Assembly: GCA_964513095.1 (NCBI GenBank)
Contig: CAZELH010000006.1
Location: 1 to 29,582, forward strand
Direction: 5' to 3'
Length of the DNA stretch: 29,582 bases
Source of the DNA: JBDKGD01 sp964513095
Lineage (GTDB): Bacteria; Patescibacteriota; Minisyncoccia; UBA6257; 2-01-FULL-56-20
Shown here one piece after another: positions 1 to 7,248 of the stretch. Within the stretch, counting starts at the first letter, position 1, and each line of letters begins with the position of its first letter. The notes beneath the pieces are model-generated. The model saw only the letters and a list, made by a program, of their open reading frames with translations, was not told the origin of the DNA and did not search any database. Both the position numbers and the translations under genes were made by a program.

Positions 1-43
1 ATAAGAAAAGACGCGTCTATATGCATAACAGAATATACTCATT

Positions 44-213
44 CTAACAAAAAAATCCCCTGCGTGAAGCAGAAGATTTTTTGATGAAGTCATGAAAATA
101 AGATTTCCCGGGTTTGAGCCAGGTGGGTGAACTCAAAATGTATTCCACGGAACACATCTGCTATCGTCCTCCCGATAAAAATTATTTAATCCAGAATCTT
201 ACTCTATGACTCC
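44..213 (-). ncRNA. Candidate structured RNA gene (or leader) with own promoter and terminator
   Basis: Read on the minus strand, the segment starts just after a -10-like TAAAAT (220-225). It folds into a closing stem between 191-210 and 89-111: GTCAT pairs with ATGAC, and TAAGATTCTGG pairs with CCGGGAAATCTTA with one bulge. Inside the stem are three perfect or near-perfect hairpins, at 162-177 (TATCG, loop GGAGGA, CGATA), 138-157 (ATGT..TTCC / GGAA..ACAT) and 113-137 (TTTGAG / CTCAAA). A hairpin plus T-run ends the unit (49-82). All this is seen directly. I do not recognise the family; it does not match 6S, SRP or tmRNA as I know them. It could be a small RNA or a riboswitch-like leader of a gene left of the window. 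An alternative is a 37-codon reading frame (44-157) that would use the GGAGGA as its Shine-Dalgarno, but that frame runs through the terminator, so I rate it unlikely. Confidence 0.5.
49..82 (-). terminator. Intrinsic terminator, possibly bidirectional
   Basis: CTGC/GCAG stem (60-63, 69-72) with loop GTGAA, extended by ATC/GAT and A/T pairs. On the minus strand it is followed by GGGA and seven T. On the plus strand a six-T run also follows, so it may end an unseen gene from the left as well. Confidence 0.5.
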
Positions 214-219
214 TTCACT

Positions 220-249
220 ATTTTACACCCGCTCCAAAAATAAATGCAA
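220..249 (-). promoter_or_regulatory. Putative promoter of the structured RNA
   Basis: Minus-strand -10 TAAAAT at 220-225 (5 of 6 consensus) and a weak -35 TTGCAT at 244-249 with an 18-nt spacer. The predicted start near 213 falls three bases before the closing stem of the RNA fold, which supports the assignment. The -35 box is poor. Confidence 0.35.
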
Positions 250-258
250 ATAAAAAAA

Positions 259-288
259 TTGTACAAAATAATTATTTTATGGTAAAAT
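259..288 (+). promoter_or_regulatory. Putative promoter of the PEGA-domain gene
   Basis: TTGTAC (259-264), 18-nt spacer and TAAAAT (283-288) in a very A+T-rich stretch. A start near 295 would leave a leader of only about 15 nt before the ATG at 310, with no Shine-Dalgarno sequence. Confidence 0.4.
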
Positions 289-309
289 ATAAAATTATAC
301 CGTCATCAC

Positions 310-1647
310 ATGACTATCACCTACCGACGAACGATTTTTTACGCGTTAGTACTCCTCTTCTTCGTATTAGGCGGAGGATTTGTCGCGTACTCACAAGGAT
401 TTCGATTTGATTTTGCAACCTTTCGAATCACGAAAGTGGGAGCGCTCTACATCCATTCAAAACCAACCACTGCCCGCATCTACCTCAACAACACGGAAAT
501 AAAAAACCAATCATGGTTACTCCAAAACGGCACATTCATCAACAACCTCTTCCCTCAAAAATATCGAGTAGCATTAAGTGCTAATGGGTACAAAGATTGG
601 CATCGTACCGTAACAGTCGCGCCATCTCTAGTAACAGAAATTGCAAACGCTCTTCTCATTCCCGTACGTTCACAAAGTGTACCCGTTCAAACCACCAAGA
701 AAATTTCACAATTTGCAGTAGGTACGGCGGGAATAAGTGTTCAAACAACGGACAACACCGTAACCTACGCATCAACCACCATCCCCGCGTCACTCCTGCT
801 AGGAACAAACAATAGCGGATCAGGAATACTCGTGTACAAACAAAAATTGGGTACGTTTACATGGATATCAACCGACAAAAACATATCGTACAGCATCCCC
901 GCTCCCGCGCAAACCCCAAAAGAAATAACACAAAAAAATTCGCCACTCCTTGTGGACCCATACGAAGAAAATTCCATTCTATTACGACAACCACAACGAA
1001 TAGTACTCAGTAACCCGCAAACAAACGAAAAACGGTTGCTGGCGGTAACAACACAACAAATAACAATCGTACCCGAATCGATCGCATTCGGGAAAAATGT
1101 CATCGTGTGGAGCGCCTATGATTCTGTTAAAAAAACATCATCCATCTTTGTTTACAACAAACTGTTAGGAACTACTACACTCCTATCTCCAGAATTAGCA
1201 GGGAGAACAAAATCACTCTATCCGGTATCTGCAAGCACAATTGGAGTATTGCAAGATTCACAAATCGCATACGTGGTAACACTCAACACAAACACCGCCG
1301 AAATTATTGGAAAAGGAGTGCGCGCACTGACCTTCTCTCCAAATGGAGAAAACGTCGTATTAAAACTTGCCGATCGAATCAGCGTCGTTTCTTTTACAGA
1401 CGAAACAAAATCATATTCATTCCAAGTGAACCGCTCTGGAAACATCAACGCACTTCTCTGGCACAAAGATTCCGCGCATATATTTGTGGTGTATGATACA
1501 AATGAAATATACGTGCTTGATATAACCGATCACACCTCGCAAAATTTTGATGAAATAGGGACGCTATCCAACGCTTTCTACGATCAAGAAACCAACGCGC
1601 TCTATGGAATTGACGCCGGTTCCCTTGTTTCATTCCAATTCCCATAA
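310..1647 (+). CDS. PEGA-domain membrane-anchored beta-propeller-like protein
   Basis: The 445-aa protein has one N-terminal membrane segment (about residues 9-28), so the rest is probably outside the membrane. Residues about 43-115 fit the PEGA domain (PF08308): a 'GALYIHSKPTTARIYLNN' strand followed by 'PQKYRVALSANGYKDWHRTV'. PEGA domains are common in surface proteins and are thought to bind partners or the cell envelope. From about residue 125 to the end the sequence is strand-rich, with repeated WD40/TolB-like pieces such as 'VRALTFSPNGENVVLKL' and 'INALLWHKDSAHIFVVY', which suggests a beta-propeller. No catalytic motif is visible. It stands alone, convergent with the ABC gene on its right; its stop codon overlaps the T-run of the terminator of that gene. 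The molecular role is unknown. Confidence 0.75.
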   Translation: MTITYRRTIFYALVLLFFVLGGGFVAYSQGFRFDFATFRITKVGALYIHSKPTTARIYLNNTEIKNQSWLLQNGTFINNLFPQKYRVALSANGYKDWHRTVTVAPSLVTEIANALLIPVRSQSVPVQTTKKISQFAVGTAGISVQTTDNTVTYASTTIPASLLLGTNNSGSGILVYKQKLGTFTWISTDKNISYSIPAPAQTPKEITQKNSPLLVDPYEENSILLRQPQRIVLSNPQTNEKRLLAVTTQQITIVPESIAFGKNVIVWSAYDSVKKTSSIFVYNKLLGTTTLLSPELAGRTKSLYPVSASTIGVLQDSQIAYVVTLNTNTAEIIGKGVRALTFSPNGENVVLKLADRISVVSFTDETKSYSFQVNRSGNINALLWHKDSAHIFVVYDTNEIYVLDITDHTSQNFDEIGTLSNAFYDQETNALYGIDAGSLVSFQFP

Positions 1648-1674
1648 AAAAGAGCCTTGCGGTGTCGCAAGGCT
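1645..1674 (-). terminator. Terminator of the downstream ABC transporter gene
   Basis: Perfect 9-bp stem (1653-1661 with 1666-1674, loop GTGT) followed on the minus strand by a T-run. It lies 13 bases after the ABC gene stop, and its T-run overlaps the TAA of the convergent plus-strand gene. Confidence 0.85.
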
Positions 1675-1687
1675 TGGGAAAATTTCA

Positions 1688-3514
1688 CTAATGGACAAAA
1701 GAATCCTCGTCGGATATATCCAAAGAGATATCATTTGACTGAAGATCCCACAACTGTTGATAGGTGCCATTTTCAATTTTTACCAAAAGATTATGGGTGC
1801 CCTCTTCAACAATGCGACCATCTTTTACAACCACAATACGATCCATTTTGCGAATCGTCGAAAGTCGATGCGCAACGGCAATAACCGTTCGATTCACAAT
1901 CAACCTCGACAAGGCGTCTTGGATCAATCGCTCCGAAAGCGAATCCAAACTACTCGTTGCCTCATCAAGGATAAGTATGGGTGCATTTTTTAAAATCGCC
2001 CGCGCGATAGCAACTCGCTGACGTTCACCACCAGACAACTTCACCCCTCGTTCTCCCACCAACGTTTCATACTGTTCAGGAAACTTTGAAATGAATTCAT
2101 GGCAGTTGGCCAACGTGGCAGCTGTAATCACCTCATCATCAGTGGCGGTTGGATTAGAGTACCGAATGTTATCCATCAAACTTCGATGAAATAAAATCGG
2201 ATCTTGAGGCACATACGCAATCTGCAAGTGAAGACTATCCAACGATACACGAGAAATATCTTGACCGTCGATAAGGATCGCACCTTCCTTCACGTCATAA
2301 AGTCGCGTAAGCAATTTGAGGATAGTCGATTTTCCCCCACCCGATGGGCCCACAATGCCAATTTTCTCACAGGGCGCAATGGACAAATTAAAATCAGAAA
2401 CTGCCAATTGTGCTGATTTGGGATAAGAAAACTGAATGTTTCGGAATTCTACCGTCCCTTTTTTAACACAAAGCGGTGTGGCATTTTCCACATCAACAAC
2501 CTCATGAGGTTTAAGAAGAATTTCTGTCATTTCATTGGCATCCGCCATCGCCTGATAGGTATTTCGAATGTTCTTACCAATGGCACGCACATTGTGCGTG
2601 AGTTGAGAAAGATAAGAACGAAGCAAAATAAAATCACCAAGCGTGAGAATGCCCAAAACCCAATATCGAATCGCGAGAAAAAGAGTAACGAGTTCAAGAA
2701 CAACAATGAAAAATCCCTGAAAGCCTTCAAACGCCCAAGACATTTTCCATGCTCGATACCTCGCTTGTCGATGCTCTTCCGTAATGTTTTGGAACTGACT
2801 CACTTCGCGGTCAATTCCCGCAAAGAGCTTCAAATTGATTGCATTTGCAATCGTATCTGCCAAACGTGCCGTAACTTTTGTATCCAGTTCAGCACGAATC
2901 AAATCAAAATTCAGTTTCCATTTTGAAAAAAGAATATTGAAAATGATAAATAAAACAGTCCAGAAGAAAAACACACCCCCAATAACTGGGTTATGCCAGA
3001 AAAGAATTCCTACCACAAGAACAATGCGAAGAAGAGTTTGTCCGATATCAAGGATAAACTGATCTCCTATCACTTCAAAACTGGCAGAAAAACGATTTAC
3101 CCTCTTCACCAACGCACCCGCAAAGTTGTCGGTGAAAAATTTGTAGGAGTGGTTCTGCAAATACTTGAATGAGTAATCAGCCAAGGATTTCATAACCGAA
3201 CTCTCAAATTTCATCACCGCAATAATGCAAGATTGCCACCCAAGCCATGACAAGCACAAAAATAAACCGATCCAACCAAGTGTTTTGTATAAATCAGAAA
3301 CAACGTCGGGGGATGCAAGATGTGCGGCATTCGTAGCCAGTAGATCAAAAAATCGCTTATAGAGAAATGGCAAAACCATATCACAAAAAACGATAAAGAA
3401 GATACTAGCAATAGACACGACGACCATCTGCCAGTGCACGAGTGCATGGTGCCAAAAAATCTTCAACGTCTGAAGACTGAGATCAGTTCGCTTCGAAAGG
3501 GGTGTTTGAGTCAC
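1688..3514 (-). CDS. ABC exporter half-transporter, ATPase fused to membrane domain (second of pair)
   Basis: The 608-aa protein has six predicted membrane helices in the first about 310 residues, then one nucleotide-binding domain. Visible motifs are Walker A GPSGGGKST (389-397), Q-loop Q437, signature LSGGERQR (493-500), Walker B ILILDE (513-518) and the switch His549, all consensus. This is the type IV exporter fold of multidrug/lipid exporters (MsbA/BmrA/Sav1866 family); the substrate cannot be told. The start is GTG at 3512-3514, chosen because AGGAGG (3523-3528) lies eight bases upstream. The gene follows a similar half-transporter, so the two probably form a heterodimer in the membrane. 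A terminator and a promoter lie between them, so it can be expressed separately. Its strong Shine-Dalgarno sets it apart from the ribosomal and pilus genes. Confidence 0.93.
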   Translation of the reverse strand: MTQTPLSKRTDLSLQTLKIFWHHALVHWQMVVVSIASIFFIVFCDMVLPFLYKRFFDLLATNAAHLASPDVVSDLYKTLGWIGLFLCLSWLGWQSCIIAVMKFESSVMKSLADYSFKYLQNHSYKFFTDNFAGALVKRVNRFSASFEVIGDQFILDIGQTLLRIVLVVGILFWHNPVIGGVFFFWTVLFIIFNILFSKWKLNFDLIRAELDTKVTARLADTIANAINLKLFAGIDREVSQFQNITEEHRQARYRAWKMSWAFEGFQGFFIVVLELVTLFLAIRYWVLGILTLGDFILLRSYLSQLTHNVRAIGKNIRNTYQAMADANEMTEILLKPHEVVDVENATPLCVKKGTVEFRNIQFSYPKSAQLAVSDFNLSIAPCEKIGIVGPSGGGKSTILKLLTRLYDVKEGAILIDGQDISRVSLDSLHLQIAYVPQDPILFHRSLMDNIRYSNPTATDDEVITAATLANCHEFISKFPEQYETLVGERGVKLSGGERQRVAIARAILKNAPILILDEATSSLDSLSERLIQDALSRLIVNRTVIAVAHRLSTIRKMDRIVVVKDGRIVEEGTHNLLVKIENGTYQQLWDLQSNDISLDISDEDSFVH

Positions 3515-3555
3515 AAGAATATCCTCCTAGATTAGAATGGGAACGTTCTACCCGC

Positions 3556-3583
3556 ACTTTATCACAAATATTACCAATGTCAA
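3556..3583 (-). promoter_or_regulatory. Putative promoter of the second ABC gene
   Basis: Minus-strand TTGACA (3578-3583, perfect -35) with a 16-nt spacer to TAAAGT (3556-3561, 4 of 6). The -35 and its upstream flank are duplicated before the other ABC gene (5728-5733). The predicted leader is short, about 35 nt, and contains the Shine-Dalgarno. Confidence 0.5.
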
Positions 3584-3634
3584 TGTTTTCATACTATCCG
3601 AATACCTTGGAATCTTGATAAAAAAATCCGCCTC
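3576..3634. repeat. Duplicated terminator-promoter junction, copy 1
   Basis: Shares with 5726-5785 an ordered set of blocks (plus strand): AATGTCAATGTT, a CCTTGGAAT core, an A-run and TCCGCCTC. The shared part runs from the terminator stem through the T-run to the -35 box. The outer stem arms and the -10 regions differ. Confidence 0.7.
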
Positions 3635-3651
3635 GGCTTTCGCGTTGGCGG
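3618..3651 (-). terminator. Terminator of the first ABC gene
   Basis: CCGCC/GGCGG stem with a loop of about 14 nt, followed on the minus strand by ATTTTTTT, 12 bases after the stop of the ABC gene ending at 3663. It separates the two half-transporter genes. Confidence 0.7.
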
Positions 3652-3662
3652 TTTTATATTTT

Positions 3663-5465
3663 TTATACAGGTGCTTCTTGGCGATGTTGATTGTACTGCT
3701 GCCACAATTCCTGAAATTCAGGGCACGCGCGCAACAATTCAGTCAAGCTCCCAAAAGCAATAATTTGACCCTCATTCATGAAATAAATGCGGTCAAACAA
3801 TGGAAGAAGGTGAAGGCGATGAATCGACGAAATAACCGTCTTATCAGAAAATTCTCGAAAGATGTTCTGATAGACTTCCATCTCCGTCACCGTATCCAAA
3901 CTACTTGTCGGCTCATCAAGAAGTACAATGTCTTTTTCAGTGCACGCGAGAAATCCGCGAGCAAGTGCGAGACGTTGTTGTTGACCCCCACTCAAATTCA
4001 CCCCTTTTTCTTTTATGGAAGAATTGAGACCATGCGGTAATTTTGCAATTACCTCCGTAAAACAGGCCATATCGGTAAATCGTTTTACGAATCCTTCTTC
4101 GTATTCCGCACCGAGGGTAATATTTTCAAGAATGGTTGTTGCAAATATTTCTGGATCTTGAGGTATGAGCGCAATCGCCCGACTAATACCATCAAAACCA
4201 GAAATAAACGCTCCATCCACCAAAAGCGTCATGCTTTGGGGCTGGTAAATATCACGCATGATGCTCATGAGCGTGCTTTTTCCACTACCACTTTTACCAA
4301 CAAAGGCAATACGCTCACCACGATGTACTGTCAGTGAAATATTTGCGAGATGAAGATCTGTTTTTTCTTCTGTATGGTGGGAAAAGTTTAGACCCTTTAT
4401 CTCTACCTGCTTCCAGTTCTCTGGCAACACATGATTGATAAAGTTTTCATCTACAAAATCCTTTGACAACTCTTCGGCATTGAAAACCTTTCCTCTTTGT
4501 TGCAAAATTTCACCGTACAAATTAGCGAACTTGAAAAACAAATCGCTCACCTTATCCAAATACGTGATGAGAATGTACACCTTTGCAACAAGCACTCCAT
4601 TGGCAGTTCCAATGTTCTGCCAAAAATATGCTCCCAAAACAAGTATCGCCATAAGAGCGCAACACATGTTCGTGAGAAACCACTTCACTTCGTTCACACG
4701 ATTATTTCGCTTAAAAAGTTCAAATGGTTTTTCGACTTTACGCATAATCGCCGTAAAAACAAGTCGTTCAACGCGAAGAATAATGACGGTTGCGATATTG
4801 CTAATCCCATCAAAAATACTTTCTGAAACACTATTTTCGGCTCGATTGAGTTCTCGATAGTGATCAATAAGCACCGCATCAAACCGCATAGTAATCCACG
4901 CGGTAGCAAGAATCATCGCAAGCACAATGTATCCCGCAGACCAACTAAAGTACACAAGCATTGCGTAACTGATGATCAGCCGAATGCCCGCATAAATTAT
5001 TTGGAATGAATTTTTGGAGAATTGAAACAATGCGGAAGTTCCCTTCTCGATTTTATCGATAATATCACCCGAATGATGTTCGACATGCCATTTCATAGGC
5101 AACGTCATAACACCTTTCAAAAGATACTTTCGATAATTGGTGCGAATCCTAAATGCGTTGGCTTCTTCGATAAGTCGAGCGGGACCATGAAGTAACCAAA
5201 ACGCAATCTCAATCACCAACGTACTTAGAAGCAAAAGCAACAAAATCTGTATGGTATCAGTGGTAATGCCTTGTTTTTGAATGACATCGATTATCTTCGC
5301 CATTACCATTGGATAGATAATAAGTTGAATGGCTTCTGCGACAACAAACATGCTCCAATACCACACAATCTTATTACGATGGCCCGCTGAATAGTGCCAT
5401 ACGGCGGCAAAAAGATAGTGAAGTGGATTTTTCTTTTGTCCACCCGAACCATTTGATTTTCTCAT
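3663..5465 (-). CDS. ABC exporter half-transporter, ATPase fused to membrane domain (first of pair)
   Basis: The protein is 600 aa from the ATG at 5463-5465. That start is preferred to the TTG and ATG just upstream because AGGAGG (5473-5478) lies seven bases before it. Six membrane helices fill the first about 310 residues. The nucleotide-binding domain shows Walker A GKSGSGKST, Q-loop 'LIPQDPEIF', signature LSGGQQQR, Walker B IVLLDE and a switch His in 'SSIHRL'. All key residues, including the catalytic Glu, are present, so both halves of the presumed heterodimer look competent for ATP hydrolysis. The role is probably export of a drug, lipid or peptide; the substrate is unknown. It has a leader of about 230 nt with an intrinsic terminator directly before the gene, suggesting control by attenuation. 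The two half-transporters are distinct in sequence, not a recent tandem duplication. Confidence 0.92.
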   Translation of the reverse strand: MRKSNGSGGQKKNPLHYLFAAVWHYSAGHRNKIVWYWSMFVVAEAIQLIIYPMVMAKIIDVIQKQGITTDTIQILLLLLLSTLVIEIAFWLLHGPARLIEEANAFRIRTNYRKYLLKGVMTLPMKWHVEHHSGDIIDKIEKGTSALFQFSKNSFQIIYAGIRLIISYAMLVYFSWSAGYIVLAMILATAWITMRFDAVLIDHYRELNRAENSVSESIFDGISNIATVIILRVERLVFTAIMRKVEKPFELFKRNNRVNEVKWFLTNMCCALMAILVLGAYFWQNIGTANGVLVAKVYILITYLDKVSDLFFKFANLYGEILQQRGKVFNAEELSKDFVDENFINHVLPENWKQVEIKGLNFSHHTEEKTDLHLANISLTVHRGERIAFVGKSGSGKSTLMSIMRDIYQPQSMTLLVDGAFISGFDGISRAIALIPQDPEIFATTILENITLGAEYEEGFVKRFTDMACFTEVIAKLPHGLNSSIKEKGVNLSGGQQQRLALARGFLACTEKDIVLLDEPTSSLDTVTEMEVYQNIFREFSDKTVISSIHRLHLLPLFDRIYFMNEGQIIAFGSLTELLRACPEFQELWQQYNQHRQEAPV

Positions 5466-5495
5466 CATCAACCCTCCTTCTTCTGTTTAGTTGTT

Positions 5496-5530
5496 AAAAA
5501 ACGATGCCTTGCATTGTTCAGCAAGACATC
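5496..5530 (-). terminator. Intrinsic terminator inside the leader of the ABC gene (attenuator)
   Basis: Minus-strand stem GATGTCTTGC / GCAAGGCATC (5521-5530 with 5503-5512; 10 pairs, one a G-U) with an 8-nt loop, then G and six T (5496-5501). It lies between the promoter (5705-5733) and the ATG at 5465, so transcripts must read through it to express the gene. Confidence 0.7.
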
Positions 5531-5535
5531 ATTGG

Positions 5536-5698
5536 TTTCAAACAAACAGAAAGATATGTGTGCTATTTGAAATCAAAGATGTACTGCCAACAGTGAAGAT
5601 CGAAAAAATTGCAAAGAGTAGCAACATACGCAACGACCACCAAATCAATATTCTGGCGTTTCATACGCATTGAGGAGATACATTGCTTCTTTATCATC
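5536..5698 (-). promoter_or_regulatory. Long transcribed leader with candidate leader peptide
   Basis: From a start near 5698 the leader runs about 230 nt to the gene. A 35-codon frame (5563-5670, ATG, stop TAG) lies in it, and an overlapping 12-codon frame lies at 5645-5683. Neither has a Shine-Dalgarno. The last two codons of the 35-codon frame (TTC AAA) lie in the 5' arm of a hairpin, TTTCAAA (5566-5572) with TTTGAAA (5536-5542), and the stop codon sits at the edge of the loop. The attenuator terminator follows five bases later. This arrangement would let ribosomes affect RNA folding. That the frame is translated is an inference. Confidence 0.4.
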
Positions 5699-5704
5699 AA
5701 CTAT

Positions 5705-5733
5705 ATTATATCAATTATTAAAATTAATGTCAA
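5705..5733 (-). promoter_or_regulatory. Perfect consensus promoter of the ABC operon leader
   Basis: Minus-strand TTGACA (5728-5733), 17-nt spacer (5711-5727), TATAAT (5705-5710). Both boxes match consensus 6 of 6 with ideal spacing, so basal transcription should be strong and control probably acts after initiation. Confidence 0.85.
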
Positions 5734-5785
5734 TGTTCCCATAATATCCCACTCCCTTGGAATTGTGGTAAAAAAAATCCGCCTC
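5726..5785. repeat. Duplicated terminator-promoter junction, copy 2
   Basis: Partner of 3576-3634. The order is the same: terminator stem arm CCGCCTC, T-run, CCAAGG core and TTGACATT -35 box. Similarity stops before the -10 box. Confidence 0.7.
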
Positions 5786-5802
5786 AAGATATCTGAGGCG
5801 GG
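5770..5802 (-). terminator. Terminator of mtlD
   Basis: Perfect 8-bp stem CCGCCTCA/TGAGGCGG with an 8-nt loop, followed on the minus strand by ATTTTTTTT. It starts 25 bases after the mtlD stop. Confidence 0.88.
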
Positions 5803-5826
5803 AAAATGAACATGGCAAAAAATCAC

Positions 5827-7002
5827 TCAAAGAGAAGCAAGAAGGTAATCAGCCTTCAAAAGATGAAAAAGAGGGTCTTTGGGAGAAAGTCCCGCAACCG
5901 ATTGCAACGTCGATTCAATGCCATGAGCTGAAATTTCGCGAGCGAGTTCAAGCGACTGCAAATCAGTACTCTCTTGATAGCGAAAAGCAGCCGCGATACC
6001 CGTCGCAAGATGAGCAGGGACGCGACCAGAATCAAAAATTAATCGAGCCGGTTTTACCAATCGCTCATCCCCTCCTAATTTTCGAATCGGTTGCAATGCC
6101 ACCCGTCGTATGTGATCTTTTAAATTATGATTTTGAAACCGCTTCATAATTTTTTCACCATACAACAACTGGCTCTCGATACCAATACTCGGATACCGCT
6201 GAACGATAACCTCTCCAACTTCACGTAAAGCTCCGCGAGCCAAAGCACTGATAGTTTTATCAATCATTGCTTCGTGGACATATTCATATCCAACAAGATG
6301 CCCCCAATACCCAACAATGCCATGAAGCATATTAAGCGTAAACAATTTTTGTTCAAGCTGCGCGCTTAGATGACTTGAAATTTCAATTCCATCAATATGA
6401 GGAAATGAGGCTTTCAATGCCATTCCGTCGACGACAAATTGAAAAAAATCTTCAACCGCAACAACCAAGGGGTATTTTTGAGCAATTTCCTTTGGGATAA
6501 GCGGGACGATACGATCCACCATACAACAAGGGAAACTCATCGTATCACGCATAATTTTGGAGTATTTTTTCGGAACATTCTCAAAAATTAATTTCTCGAG
6601 ATAGCGCGTATTGTCATACACATTCTCACAAGCAATCAACGTAAGATGCAATTCGGCGCGGGGTCTTTTTTTAATACGCTCGCACAATCCCGCACCTAAA
6701 GAGAGAGCAATATGAACTAAATTTTGCTTACCGACAGCCGTTAAAATGAGATCGGCATCAACAACAGCATCGATAATCTCATTGCGATCAAGCGAAGAAA
6801 TAGCTTTCACGGGACAAACCATCTCTTCGGTAAGTCCAGAATTGGAAACGGTAAGAACCGTGTATGCGCGTTCTTTGTTTAAAACAGCAACACGATCAAG
6901 AGACGTTTCAAGAAATGTGATGGAGTATTGGCCTGATTTCCAAAGTAAATATCCAAGAAAACCAAGACCAATATTACCGGCGCCAATCACCAATGCATTC
7001 AT
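5827..7002 (-). CDS. mtlD: Mannitol-1-phosphate 5-dehydrogenase
   Basis: The protein is 391 aa, close to the 382 of E. coli MtlD. It interconverts D-mannitol 1-phosphate and fructose 6-phosphate with NAD+, in the cytoplasm. The N-terminus MNALVIGAGNIGLGF is the dinucleotide-binding loop. 'VDRIVP' (162-167) matches the family signature, and the catalytic Lys219, Asn224 and His227 in 'KLFTLNMLHG' are present. The start is the ATG at 7000-7002, with GGAGG (7010-7014) seven bases upstream; an open frame further upstream has no similarity and was left out. It is a single-gene unit with its own promoter and terminator. No mannitol phosphotransferase genes are nearby, so it may make mannitol or use mannitol phosphate from another route. 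Its strong Shine-Dalgarno differs from nearby housekeeping genes and may mark acquired DNA. Confidence 0.88.
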   Translation of the reverse strand: MNALVIGAGNIGLGFLGYLLWKSGQYSITFLETSLDRVAVLNKERAYTVLTVSNSGLTEEMVCPVKAISSLDRNEIIDAVVDADLILTAVGKQNLVHIALSLGAGLCERIKKRPRAELHLTLIACENVYDNTRYLEKLIFENVPKKYSKIMRDTMSFPCCMVDRIVPLIPKEIAQKYPLVVAVEDFFQFVVDGMALKASFPHIDGIEISSHLSAQLEQKLFTLNMLHGIVGYWGHLVGYEYVHEAMIDKTISALARGALREVGEVIVQRYPSIGIESQLLYGEKIMKRFQNHNLKDHIRRVALQPIRKLGGDERLVKPARLIFDSGRVPAHLATGIAAAFRYQESTDLQSLELAREISAHGIESTLQSVAGLSPKDPLFHLLKADYLLASL

Positions 7003-7038
7003 ACCTTTTCCTCCAATGTGAATAAATGAACCTTCGTG

Positions 7039-7067
7039 ATAATACCCCATCCAAACAAATCTGTGAA
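7039..7067 (-). promoter_or_regulatory. Promoter of mtlD
   Basis: Minus-strand TTCACA (7062-7067, 5 of 6), 17-nt spacer, TATTAT (7039-7044, 5 of 6). The predicted start is near 7032, giving a leader of about 30 nt that carries the GGAGG. Confidence 0.7.
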
Positions 7068-7072
7068 TAGAA

Positions 7073-7108
7073 AAACAACAAAACCGCCATACGGCGGTTT
7101 TGTTGTTT
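7073..7108. terminator. Perfect 16-bp hairpin, bidirectional terminator
   Basis: AAACAACAAAACCGCC pairs fully with its complement around the loop ATAC, giving A-runs before and T-runs after the stem on both strands. It is the second of two terminators between rpsI and mtlD and lies directly upstream of the mtlD promoter. Confidence 0.8.
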
Positions 7109-7186
7109 GTTTGTCTCTCACTCCAAGCGCAATACTGTTTTTCTGGTGAAGCTATCGTGATGAAAAAAGCTTGGTCTTTTGCAACG

Positions 7187-7221
7187 CAAAAAGAAAACCG
7201 CACAATGCGGTTTTCTTTTTG
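7187..7221. terminator. Perfect 15-bp hairpin, terminator of the ribosomal operon
   Basis: CAAAAAGAAAACCGC pairs fully with its complement around loop ACAAT. The T-rich 3' arm works on either strand. It is the first clear terminator after rpsI on the minus strand. Confidence 0.8.
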
Positions 7222-7248
7222 TTTCCCACCAAATAACGAATTTCGGTA

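Noticed and set aside
108..120. GGTTTGAGCC as a tRNA or tmRNA T-loop
   Set aside because: No acceptor stem, anticodon arm or CCA end can be built around it on either strand.
44..157. A 37-codon gene with GGAGGA nine bases before its ATG
   Set aside because: It runs through the terminator hairpin and T-run, resembles no protein I know, and the same bases form three hairpins. Kept only as an alternative.
2504..2926. Open frame of 140 codons on the plus strand inside the ABC gene
   Set aside because: It is antisense to a well-conserved ABC transporter and encodes no recognisable protein.
7003..7203. N-terminal extension of mtlD by 67 residues
   Set aside because: The extension crosses the promoter and terminator, has no family similarity, and the ATG at 7002 has a well-placed GGAGG.
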